Shown piece after piece: positions 1 through 5,791 of a DNA stretch of 6,609 nt; positions within the stretch are counted from its first letter, which is position 1, and every line of letters starts with the position of its first letter. Origin of the DNA: Desulfobacteraceae bacterium UBA2245 (lineage in GTDB: Bacteria; Desulfobacterota; Desulfobacteria; Desulfobacterales; UBA2245); the NCBI GenBank assembly GCA_002347265.1, contig DDYB01000015.1, positions 1-6,609 of the forward strand, given 5' to 3'. Both the position numbers and the translations under genes were made by a program. A model generated the notes under the pieces. That model saw only the letters and a list, made by a program, of their open reading frames with translations. It did no database searches and was not told the DNA's origin.

Positions 1-396
1 GCCGACAACGGCAACCTGCAGATCCACATCCCGATGTTGATCCGGCGCATGCGCGGCCGCAAGACGGTCATCGCTCCCCAGGCCCTGGATGGAGAAATCA
101 CCGGAGCGCAGGAACCGGTGCAGTCCGCCATCCTCCAGGCGCTGGCAAGGGCCTTTTCCTGGGCCGACATCCTCGAATCCGGGCAGATCAAGTCCATCAG
201 CGAGCTTGCCCGTACCCTCGACGTCGATGGCTCGTATGTGGCCCGCATTCTCAAGCTGACGACCCTGGCCCCCGACATCGTCGAAGCCCTGATCAACGGC
301 GAGGAACCCAACGGGCTCTCGCTGGCCAAACTGACCCAGACCTTCCCGGAGGACTGGGCCGAGCAGCGCCGTCAGTTCGGCTTTGCCATCGACTGA
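1..396 (+). CDS. ParB-HTH-like small protein of a serine-recombinase cassette, 5' partial
   Basis: The reading frame is open from the first base, so the N-terminus lies outside the window; 131 residues are visible. The visible part starts with the strand-like stretch NLQIHIPM, then a basic patch (RRMRGRK), then a helical region. Around residues 64-90 (ISELARTLDVDGSYVARIL) it reads like a ParB/KorB-type helix-turn-helix, followed by LAPDIVEALINGEEPNGLSL and an end rich in W, Q and R. From memory, this C-terminal pattern (APDIVEAI, a P-x-GLSL turn, a DWxEQRR tail) is typical of small proteins encoded beside large serine recombinases and DUF2924 proteins in proteobacterial mobile elements. The function is not established; DNA binding is an inference from the HTH. 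A strong terminator follows 25 bases after the stop. The gene looks richer in G+C than the genes to its right, which fits acquired DNA. Confidence 0.75.
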   Translation, partial: ADNGNLQIHIPMLIRRMRGRKTVIAPQALDGEITGAQEPVQSAILQALARAFSWADILESGQIKSISELARTLDVDGSYVARILKLTTLAPDIVEALINGEEPNGLSLAKLTQTFPEDWAEQRRQFGFAID

Positions 397-420
397 CGAC
401 CGGACCGGAGACCACCACAG

Positions 421-453
421 AGAGCCGACCATCTGCGTCGGCTTTTCTTCTTT
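421..453 (+). terminator. Rho-independent terminator of the recombinase-cassette gene
   Basis: AGCCGAC (423-429) pairs perfectly with GTCGGCT (437-443) around a 7-base loop, and is followed by TTTCTTCTTT. It lies 25 bases after the stop of the upstream partial gene, so it ends that transcript. Confidence 0.85.
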
Positions 454-755
454 AGGGGGCAGGAAACCGGAGTTGACCACGCTTCTTTTCATGGCCGAGG
501 CGGGCGATTTCGAAAAAAACGTCCGGTTGCGGCATCGAGCGATGACCTAAGACAACCGCCCAAAATGACAATCAGCCGCAAACCCATATCAATCAAGGAT
601 GTAGCTTTCCGGACGAGCTTCGGACTTGGTCCAGAGAAAACAGAGAATCAGGGGCCAAACAGAGAAAGAAAGGCTGGAAGATGGGGAGAATCGATGGTGC
701 GGAGAGGTGCTTTGGAAAGATGTGAAACGGGCGCAAACCCTTTAGAAACAAGGGG
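454..755. other. Gene-poor stretch between the putative island gene and ssrA
   Basis: I see no supportable gene here. An open frame starting at 565 on the plus strand runs to 837 but has no ribosome binding site, no recognisable domain, and ends inside the tmRNA gene on the opposite strand, so I do not call it. The base sequence is irregular, with purine-rich runs around 650-720. The stretch sits directly downstream of the tmRNA 3' end, the usual position for the outer end of an integrated element. One short match to the tmRNA T-loop is noted in the findings (469-482). Confidence 0.5.
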
Positions 756-803
756 AAAAAGAAAACCCGTCACCCCGGAGAATGACCCCAGAGAGACGGG
801 TTT
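756..803 (-). terminator. Rho-independent terminator of ssrA
   Basis: Read on the minus strand, AAACCCGTC (803-795) pairs with GACGGGTTT (771-763) and is followed by TCTTTTT. The interior can form a second helix (CTGGGG with CTCCGG, including G-U pairs) around the loop TCATT, giving one long hairpin. It starts 12 bases beyond the tmRNA 3' CCA end and is the natural terminator of the tmRNA precursor. Confidence 0.8.
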
Positions 804-815
804 GTCTTTTCTAAA

Positions 816-1169
816 TGGTGGAGGCGGCGGGAGTTGAACCCGCGTCCGAAAATAATCCACTCAAGCATCTACATACTTATCCTGAAATTTGATTTAACCG
901 CTTCAGGTCTCCTTCAGGCCGGATACGGGAAGCAGCGATCCTGTTGTTGTTTTGCCGAATCTGACACAGGACCTCAGGTCGGCTATCCTGCTTGTCGACG
1001 CCCTTAAAGGATCCGCAGGAAAAACCCTTCAGGACGTTGGCCTTAAGCGGCCAAGGCGTAGTTATAATCGTCTGCGATTATGTTTATTTTCCCATCGTTT
1101 AACGAGCGGACAGGAGAGCTCGGTATGCAGCCGGAGTTTCTTTATCCCCGTCGAATCCGTTTCGCCCCC
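816..1169 (-). ncRNA. ssrA: Transfer-messenger RNA (tmRNA)
   Basis: This RNA rescues ribosomes stalled on mRNAs without a stop codon, acting first as alanyl-tRNA and then as a short mRNA adding a degradation tag. The minus strand starts with GGGGGCG followed by the tmRNA hallmark GGATTCGACGGGGAT, and ends with the T-arm (GCGGG, loop TTCAACT, CCCGC) and encoded CCA. The two ends form a 7-bp acceptor stem whose third pair is G-U, the alanine identity element. The length by this pairing is 354 nt, normal for a one-piece tmRNA. The tag frame sits at 1043-1075. The gene follows smpB, which encodes its protein partner, has its own promoter between the two, and is followed by a hairpin terminator. 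Between tag and T-arm are the expected G/C-rich helices for pseudoknots. The 3' end is intact although putative mobile DNA lies next to it. Confidence 0.97.
1043..1075 (-). other. tmRNA proteolysis-tag reading frame
   Basis: Within the tmRNA, the frame GCA GAC GAT TAT AAC TAC GCC TTG GCC GCT TAA encodes ADDYNYALAA and a stop. The A-L-A-A end is the usual C-terminal degron read by ClpXP-type proteases. The resume codon is taken as GCA at 1075-1073 by similarity to other tmRNAs; the non-encoded alanine carried by the tRNA part precedes it. Confidence 0.92.
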
Positions 1170-1215
1170 GATATGGCAGGTGGCAGACGTATGTGAAAGA
1201 TCTTCAGACCCTTTC

Positions 1216-1244
1216 AAAATAAACAATAAACCGTCCCGTGTCAA
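1216..1244 (-). promoter_or_regulatory. Sigma-70-type promoter of ssrA
   Basis: On the minus strand, TTGACA (1244-1239) is followed after 17 bases by TATTTT (1221-1216). A start some 7 bases further on gives a leader of about 40 nt before the mature tmRNA 5' end, consistent with 5' trimming by RNase P. It lies in the gap after the smpB stop, so ssrA can be transcribed independently of the upstream operon. Confidence 0.7.
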
Positions 1245-1253
1245 GGATGTCTG

Positions 1254-1712
1254 TCAAAGTTCTTTGCGCACCCGTCGAAGTTCCCGGTCCTGATCGCGCT
1301 TGCGGATGGTATCACGCTTGTCGTATTTACGCTTTCCCCGGGCAAGACCCAGCGTCATCTTGATCTTGCCGTCCTTGATGTAGACCCGAAGCGGAATCAG
1401 GGTAAACCCCTGCTCGTTGAGCTTGGCGGTAAGCTTTCGAATTTCGGTGCTGTGAAGCAGCAGTTTACGGATCCTTAACGGTTCGTGATTGTCATAATAG
1501 GCAAAAGGGTAGGCGCCGATATGCATCTGATAGACAAAGACCTCGCCGTTTACGATTTTTGCGTAGGAATCCTTCAGATTGACCCGTCCGAGCCGCACGG
1601 ATTTGACCTCGGTTCCCACCAGCACCATGCCCGCTTCGTACTGGTCTTCGATAAAAAAATCAAACCGGGCTTTCCGGTTTTCCGCAATCAGTTTCCAGTT
1701 CTTGTCAGCCAA
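1254..1712 (-). CDS. smpB: SsrA-binding protein SmpB
   Basis: SmpB binds the tRNA-like part of tmRNA and places it in the A site of stalled ribosomes. The product is 152 residues, the usual length. Recognisable parts are the N-terminal IAENRKARFDFFIE block (residues 9-22), EAGMVLVGTEVKSVRLG (26-42), LKDSYAKI, the LLLH..EIRKL block, LIPLRVYIKDGKIKM, and the basic tail starting KRKYDKRDT (about 127), which in the family reaches into the mRNA channel. The start is TTG at 1712-1710: no in-frame ATG lies upstream before a stop, and residue alignment favours this position. A GGAG lies ten bases upstream. It follows the ptsI stop by 28 bases, so it is probably cotranscribed with ptsI, and is directly upstream of ssrA, its RNA partner. 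Confidence 0.96.
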   Translation of the reverse strand: MADKNWKLIAENRKARFDFFIEDQYEAGMVLVGTEVKSVRLGRVNLKDSYAKIVNGEVFVYQMHIGAYPFAYYDNHEPLRIRKLLLHSTEIRKLTAKLNEQGFTLIPLRVYIKDGKIKMTLGLARGKRKYDKRDTIRKRDQDRELRRVRKEL

Positions 1713-1740
1713 GTGAGTCCGTCTCCGGCGTCATGTTCTT

Positions 1741-3510
1741 TCATTTAAAATAGGCCCTATCTTCAACCAGATCACCGTACCGGTCCTCGACCAGAGCCGC
1801 AACGGCGTCGGCCCGGTCTTTGCGCAATACCTCCCGTATAAAATCGTTTGTCTGTTCGAAGCCCAGGGATCGGATGGCGCTTTTAACCAGAGGAATCGCC
1901 GTGGGATTCATGCTCAGTTCGCCGACCCCCATACCCAGCAGAATCGGCGCATAAAGTGACTCTCCGGCCATCTCTCCGCACATGTAGATTCCGATTCCCT
2001 TGTCGATAGCTACGTCTGCGGTGTGTTTGATCATTCGAAGGATGGCGGGATGCAGGGGGTTGTACAAGTGGGCCACATCGCGGTTGCCCCGGTCGATGGC
2101 CAGGGAATACTGAATCAGGTCGTTGGTGCCGATGCTGAAAAAATCCAGATGATCCGCCAGGATATCAGCAATGGCTACGGCCGCCGGTACCTCAATCATC
2201 GCACCGATCCGCATGTTCGGATCATAGGGTATTCCCTGTTTTTCCAGTAAGAGCTCGGCCTGTTTGAGCAGCTTTTTTGCCTCAATCACCTCGTCCAGAC
2301 AGGAAATCATGGGAAAGAGGATGCGGACCGGCCCATGGGCCGAAGCCCGAAGAATGGCGCGAAGCTGAACGCTGAAAACTTCCGGATTCTTCAGACAATA
2401 GCGAATAGCCCGCAACCCCAGAGCCGGGTTGGTTTCGACCATGTTTCCGTTATAGGCAATAGCCTTGTCGCCGTTGATGTCAAGGGTGCGAATGGTGACC
2501 GGCAGGGGACCCATCGTCGAAACCACCTCTTTGTAGTTTTCATAAAGATCCTGCTCAGTCGGAAAATCCGTCCGGCTGAGGTACTGAAATTCGGTCCGGT
2601 AAAGACCGATGCCGTCCCCCCCGTAAATTTTCACCCCTTCCGCCTCGCCGTGGAGCTCGATATTGCCCATTACGGGGATGAGAATTCCGTCGGTGGTTTT
2701 GGCCTCAAGCTTTCCCGCCTTTTTTATAAAATTCCGATAGCGGCGGTATGCCTCGCTGCGCGCTTTGTATTCCTCCAGAGTTTGCTCGGAAGGATGGATG
2801 ATCACAATACCCGCAGTGCCGTCGACGATGATCAAATCGTCATTTTGAATGGTGCGTGTGGCGTTTGCCAGGGCAAGTACGGCCGGAATCTCAAGCGCTC
2901 TGGCAATAATGGAGGTATGCGAGGATTTGCCGCCTCGATCGGTTACAAACCCCTTGATCCGGTCCAGTTTGATCTGGCTGGTTTCCGCGGGGGAAAGATC
3001 CTTGGCCACCAGGATCACACGTTTTTCGATATCCCTGATCTTGACGGATTTGGCGCCGGTCAGATTGCGCATCACATTATCGGAAACATGGACGACATCT
3101 TCGGCGCGTTGACGAAGATAGGCATCGGTAATGTCCTGAAACATCGCTTTGACCTCAATCACCGACTTTTTAAAGGCCCATTCGGCGTTGACGCATTCTT
3201 TTCGAATGGTTTCGATGGTGCGATCATAAAGGGCCTTGTCCTGAAGCATGGTGATATGCGTTTCAAGGATATTCGTATAACGGCGCAGATCTTCCGGCGC
3301 CGAATCAATGATGCTCAGAAGCTCGTCCCTGGCCGCTTTCACCGCGTTCTGAAAACGCCGGACCTCGGCCAATAAATGTTTGCGATCGATGGCATATTTT
3401 TCCACCAGGTCTACGCCTTCCTTGTCCACAAGGTAGGCTTTTCCGATGCATATTCCCGAAGATCCGGCCACGCCGGTCAATACTATTTCAGGGGGTCGCC
3501 CTTTTTCCAT
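1741..3510 (-). CDS. ptsI: Phosphoenolpyruvate-protein phosphotransferase (PTS enzyme I)
   Basis: Enzyme I takes phosphate from phosphoenolpyruvate onto a histidine and passes it to HPr in the cytoplasm. The 589-residue product matches the family length (E. coli about 575). The N-terminal part holds the HPr-binding helical domain (about residues 30-145) and the swivelling phosphohistidine domain with GGKSSHTSIIAR, active His198. The C-terminal TIM-barrel PEP domain shows GIGLYRTEF (Arg305), RTLDINGDK (Arg341), Glu440, GTNDLIQY (Asn463, Asp464), DRGN (Arg474) and the CGEMAG motif with the proton-donor Cys511. All are shifted nine residues from the E. coli positions, so catalysis should be intact. 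The start is ATG at 3510: GGGGAA lies 7 bases upstream and it is 4 bases after the HPr stop. A longer frame reaching back to 3567 would overlap HPr and is unlikely. No sugar-specific EII is visible; a regulatory or PTS-Ntr role is possible. Confidence 0.95.
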   Translation of the reverse strand: MEKGRPPEIVLTGVAGSSGICIGKAYLVDKEGVDLVEKYAIDRKHLLAEVRRFQNAVKAARDELLSIIDSAPEDLRRYTNILETHITMLQDKALYDRTIETIRKECVNAEWAFKKSVIEVKAMFQDITDAYLRQRAEDVVHVSDNVMRNLTGAKSVKIRDIEKRVILVAKDLSPAETSQIKLDRIKGFVTDRGGKSSHTSIIARALEIPAVLALANATRTIQNDDLIIVDGTAGIVIIHPSEQTLEEYKARSEAYRRYRNFIKKAGKLEAKTTDGILIPVMGNIELHGEAEGVKIYGGDGIGLYRTEFQYLSRTDFPTEQDLYENYKEVVSTMGPLPVTIRTLDINGDKAIAYNGNMVETNPALGLRAIRYCLKNPEVFSVQLRAILRASAHGPVRILFPMISCLDEVIEAKKLLKQAELLLEKQGIPYDPNMRIGAMIEVPAAVAIADILADHLDFFSIGTNDLIQYSLAIDRGNRDVAHLYNPLHPAILRMIKHTADVAIDKGIGIYMCGEMAGESLYAPILLGMGVGELSMNPTAIPLVKSAIRSLGFEQTNDFIREVLRKDRADAVAALVEDRYGDLVEDRAYFK

Positions 3511-3514
3511 GAAC

Positions 3515-4153
3515 TTATTCCCCAAATCCGTTTTCAAACAATGACACGATATCGTTAAATATTTCAATATCTTCAGAGTTTTGAATTCTCAATGTCACCC
3601 TGGAACCCTGATCGCAGGCCAGGGTCAGAATATCAATAATGCTGGCGGCATCCACCGACTCGCCGTCCTTGACGATCCAAACGCCGGAGCGCGCTTTCTG
3701 AGCCAGGGCCGCTATCTGAGCTGCAGATCGGGCATGAATGCCCAGTTCGTTCATGACTGTCAGCTCTTTTGAAAACTTTTTGGCCGAACTCACCATTGTA
3801 TGCCGCTTTTCACCAAACTCTGTTTCAAAAAACCTTAAATGTTTCTTATCCAGCCAGCGATGGCCGGCCAGTTCTTCGTCATGCCCGGGCCGGACTTTTC
3901 GGACCGGTTGCATAACGCCGGGAAGATCGGTCCGCTGGCACACCAATCTTCCTACATAGCTGAAAAAATAATTTAATTCAAGGCAGCCGAATGCATTAGA
4001 ATGGAATTCCCATGAAAGGTCATTTCCGGAATGAAGCCTCGAAACGATCTGTAACGCACGACGACCGTCTCTGGAAGCTCGAAGACATATACGCCGGAAA
4101 TATTCTTCGCAGATTTTCCCCATGCTTTGCGCAGAATTTTGATCAGCGCTCAT
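3515..4153 (-). CDS. ptsH: HPr-family phosphocarrier with N-terminal extension
   Basis: The last ~90 residues are a clear HPr domain: KELTVMNELGIHARSAAQ with the phosphoacceptor His140, then SVDAASIIDILTLA, where Ser171 matches the HPr kinase site (Ser46). HPr accepts phosphate from enzyme I, whose gene starts 4 bases after this stop. Ordinary HPr is 85-90 residues, whereas this frame is open for about 122 more codons upstream. The extension (from MSADQNSAQS, ATG at 4153) looks helical, with stretches such as GKICEEYFRRICLRASRDG and ELNYFFSYVGRLV, and joins the HPr domain through HRWLDKKHLRFFETEFGEK. I recognise no known domain in it. The active-site motif reads GIHARSA instead of the common GIHARPA. 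The exact start is uncertain: no good ribosome binding site precedes 4153, and ATG at 4123 or at 3796 (just before the HPr core) remain possible. The HPr call itself is firm; the extension is inferred from the open frame. Confidence 0.85.
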   Translation of the reverse strand: MSADQNSAQSMGKICEEYFRRICLRASRDGRRALQIVSRLHSGNDLSWEFHSNAFGCLELNYFFSYVGRLVCQRTDLPGVMQPVRKVRPGHDEELAGHRWLDKKHLRFFETEFGEKRHTMVSSAKKFSKELTVMNELGIHARSAAQIAALAQKARSGVWIVKDGESVDAASIIDILTLACDQGSRVTLRIQNSEDIEIFNDIVSLFENGFGE

Positions 4154-4232
4154 GTGGCTTGTCAACGGAAGCAATTCCAGATTTTTTTCGAATCAAGGGA
4201 TGCGATTACCCTGAATCTAAGTGTCGCATCGG

Positions 4233-4261
4233 TTGACAAGCAAATGCTTTGGTTTTATGAT
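4233..4261 (+). promoter_or_regulatory. Near-consensus sigma-70 promoter upstream of the FmdB-type gene
   Basis: TTGACA (4233-4238), a 17-base spacer, and TATGAT (4256-4261) differ from the consensus at one position. A start near 4268 leaves a leader of about 95 nt that includes a small hairpin, GCCGC (4278-4282) with GCGGC (4287-4291), around the tetraloop TGAA. It lies in the 209-base gap between the divergent HPr and FmdB-type genes and points toward the latter. I found no comparably good promoter for the minus-strand HPr operon in this gap. Confidence 0.8.
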
Positions 4262-4362
4262 CGGACTGTTTTTATCGGCCGCTGAAGCGGCAAGAGAAGA
4301 TTTCCGACTCCGGCGGACCGAAATATGCGAGTTCCAATAGCTGATATTTTCTGGATGTGATC

Positions 4363-4857
4363 ATGCCGATTTATGAATTTTACTGCGGCAGATGCCATAC
4401 CATTTTCAATTTCTTTTCATCCCGTGTGAACACCAGTGCCCATCCGATTTGTCCAAGATGCGGCAAACAGGAGTTGACCCGCCAGATATCTCTTTTCGCG
4501 GTTACGGGAAAAGCCGGAAAATCAGGTGAAGCAGATGATTTGCCCGTTGATGGCGCCAAGATGGAGCAGGCCATGAATGCCCTGGTTTGTGAGGCCGACA
4601 GGATGTATAAGGATGATCCCCGGCAGGCGGCTGATCTGATGCGCCGGATGTCGGAGATAACGGGCTTGAAAATGGGGCAGGGCATGGAAGAGGCGCTCAG
4701 GAGAATGGAACGCGGCGAAGATTCCGATCAGATCGAGGCCGAAATGGGAGATCTTTTAAAATCCGAAGACCCTTTTGCTCCGGATGCAAAAAAAACCAGG
4801 GGTGTTTCCGGGCCCATGAGCCGGCCGGATCGGGACGAAACCCTTTATGAACTGTGA
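4363..4857 (+). CDS. FmdB-family zinc-ribbon protein
   Basis: The product (164 residues) opens with MPIYEFYCGRCHTIF, the typical start of the FmdB putative regulatory family, with a zinc ribbon formed by Cys8, Cys11, Cys30 and Cys33 (CGRC and CPRC). After it comes a linker and a charged helical region (about residues 68-130) with the repeated motif of M-R-R-M and M-E-R, and a disordered acidic/basic tail. FmdB proteins were named from the formamidase region of Methylophilus, where a regulatory role was suggested, but the biochemical role of most members is not known. The start at 4363 gives the family-standard MPIYE; a GTG six bases upstream would add only two residues. The Shine-Dalgarno is weak (GGA at 4353-4355). 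It is transcribed from the strong promoter at 4233. The stop is followed by a palindromic repeat before the macro-domain gene. Confidence 0.88.
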   Translation: MPIYEFYCGRCHTIFNFFSSRVNTSAHPICPRCGKQELTRQISLFAVTGKAGKSGEADDLPVDGAKMEQAMNALVCEADRMYKDDPRQAADLMRRMSEITGLKMGQGMEEALRRMERGEDSDQIEAEMGDLLKSEDPFAPDAKKTRGVSGPMSRPDRDETLYEL

Positions 4858-4882
4858 TTCTGACCGGGAATCTGAAATCGGC

Positions 4883-5032
4883 TTAACGGAGTGTTGAAAA
4901 CAAGAATCAGGCCGTCAGGCAAGGCGCGCGGCGATGCGACAAGCGCGGCATATTCAAGCATATGTGAGCATTGGCGGGAACTGCCCAACGCTGCATCGCC
5001 GCCTTAGGCGCAGTTTTTCAACAGCCTGTTAA
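4883..5032. repeat. Palindromic dispersed repeat (MITE-like), copy 1
   Basis: This intergenic element has imperfect terminal inverted repeats: TTAAC at 4883-4887 mirrors GTTAA at 5028-5032, and TGTTGAAAA (4892-4900) mirrors TTTTCAACA (5015-5023). Inside, AAGGC (4921-4925) plus GGCGATGC (4930-4937) pairs with GCATCGCC (4993-5000) plus GCCTT (5001-5005), leaving a four-base bulge. A smaller hairpin CATAT/ATATG (4949-4964) sits in the loop. Positions 4945-5031 recur inverted at 6523-6609 with 8 mismatches and no gaps. It encodes no protein. The right arm is followed by five T, so it may also terminate the FmdB-type transcript. The ends resemble insertion-sequence termini, but I cannot name the parent element. 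Confidence 0.82.
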
Positions 5033-5048
5033 ACAAACGGAGGTGACC

Positions 5049-5570
5049 ATGGATCCGAAACTGCGCGACCGCATGGAAATCATTCAGGGCGATATCACGA
5101 AACTGGATGTGGATGCCATCGTGAATGCCGCCAATAAAACCCTGCTCGGGGGCGGCGGCGTGGACGGGGCTATTCACAGGGCCGCCGGACCGGAGTTGCT
5201 GGCCGAATGCCGGACCCTTGGCGGATGTCCGACCGGTGAAGCCCGGATCACTCGCGGCTATAAGCTTGCCGCGCGGCATGTCATCCACACCGTTGGACCG
5301 GTGTACAGCGGAAAGCCAGCGGACAGCCGGCTTCTGGCCGGTTGTTACCGAAACAGTCTTGAGCTTGCCGCGGAGCGGGGGCTGAAAACCATCGCGTTTC
5401 CCGCCGTCAGCTGCGGAATATACGGATATCCGATTGAAGAGGCCTGCAAGATCGCAGTTCGGACCACCGCGGAATTTCTGAAATCCCATCCCGACATCGA
5501 AAAAGTGTTCTTTGTTCTGTTTTCATCCGGGGACTACGAAATTTATCAGCGTTGTCTGAAATCCCTGTAA
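5049..5570 (+). CDS. Macro-domain protein, likely O-acetyl-ADP-ribose deacetylase
   Basis: The 173-residue product is a single macro domain of the YmdB/MacroD type, which hydrolyses O-acetyl-ADP-ribose and can remove ADP-ribose from acidic side chains. Motifs in order: GDIT (14-17), IVNAANKTLLGGGGVDGAIH (24-43) with the ligand-contacting Asn29 and catalytic-type Asp39, the GCPTGEAR segment (59-66), HVIHTVGPVY (77-86), and the phosphate-binding loop PAVSCGIYGYP (118-128). Length equals that of E. coli YmdB (about 177), and all key residues are present. The start is ATG 5049, preceded five bases by GGAGG; a longer frame from 4971 would begin inside the palindromic repeat and lacks a binding site. 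No separate promoter is evident, so it may depend on read-through from the FmdB-type gene or on sequence in the repeat. The substrate in this organism cannot be told from sequence. Confidence 0.94.
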   Translation: MDPKLRDRMEIIQGDITKLDVDAIVNAANKTLLGGGGVDGAIHRAAGPELLAECRTLGGCPTGEARITRGYKLAARHVIHTVGPVYSGKPADSRLLAGCYRNSLELAAERGLKTIAFPAVSCGIYGYPIEEACKIAVRTTAEFLKSHPDIEKVFFVLFSSGDYEIYQRCLKSL

Positions 5571-5639
5571 GATTCACGAATCCGGCTTTGGTGGAAAGTA
5601 TTCCGACCCTGAAAAGCGTATCGGGTCAGGCGGTTGCTT

Positions 5640-5666
5640 GTCAAAAACCCGCTTGGAATTTTTGAC
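5640..5666. repeat. Inverted repeat upstream of the selenoprotein promoter
   Basis: GTCAAAAA (5640-5647) is the exact inverse of TTTTTGAC (5659-5666), separated by 11 bases. It begins 69 bases after the macro-domain stop and ends 30 bases before the promoter of the next gene. It could be a weak bidirectional terminator, since each arm ends or begins with a T run, or a protein-binding site. A second imperfect pair, GACCC (5605-5609) and GGGTC (5623-5627), lies just before it. Confidence 0.5.
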
Positions 5667-5696
5667 TGTTGCCCTTCGATTTCCGGGAAAACGCCA

Positions 5697-5725
5697 TTGA
5701 CAAACCGGATACGGAAGATTAATTT
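5697..5725 (+). promoter_or_regulatory. Promoter of the HesB/IscA-like selenoprotein gene
   Basis: TTGACA (5697-5702), a 17-base spacer, and TAATTT (5720-5725) form a plausible sigma-70 promoter. Transcription would start near 5732, giving a leader of about 60 nt. The leader contains a small hairpin (CACGA/TCGTG, 5733-5746) and then a terminator-like hairpin before the ribosome binding site. Confidence 0.6.
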
Positions 5726-5746
5726 GCATTTACACGATAAATCGTG

Positions 5747-5776
5747 CGGACCCGGAAAACGGGCCGATTTTTTTTT
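5747..5776 (+). terminator. Terminator-like hairpin in the selenoprotein leader (possible attenuator)
   Basis: CGG (5747-5749), a bulged A, and CCCG (5751-5754) pair with CGGG (5760-5763) and CCG (5764-5766) around the loop GAAAA. An A and nine T (5768-5776) follow. The gene's AGGAGGG ribosome binding site begins at 5779, three bases after the T run. Since the T run ends 15 bases before the start codon, no promoter can fit between, so any transcript of the gene must read through this hairpin. It therefore could stop upstream transcripts or regulate the gene by attenuation. Confidence 0.65.
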
Positions 5777-5791
5777 ACAGGAGGGTACCAG

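Noticed and set aside
565..837. A 90-codon plus-strand frame ending in a glycine run
   Set aside because: It runs through the ssrA terminator and into the tmRNA 3' end on the opposite strand, has no ribosome binding site, and the glycine run is just the tmRNA acceptor sequence read in reverse.
2335..3375. A 346-codon open frame on the plus strand
   Set aside because: It lies entirely antisense to ptsI, has no recognisable domain, and its amino acid pattern mirrors the codon pattern of enzyme I. It is a shadow frame.
3973..4149. An alternative minus-strand frame with the stretch SGVYVFELPETVVVRYRSF inside the HPr extension region
   Set aside because: It looks protein-like but has no ATG start, is only about 58 codons long and is closed by TAA, whereas the overlapping frame is continuous with the HPr domain.
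4883..5032. A CRISPR or tandem repeat array
   Set aside because: There is only one unit here and one distant inverted copy, with no regular spacers.
5004..5489. A 161-codon minus-strand frame
   Set aside because: It is antisense to a clear macro-domain gene and shows no domain or ribosome binding site.
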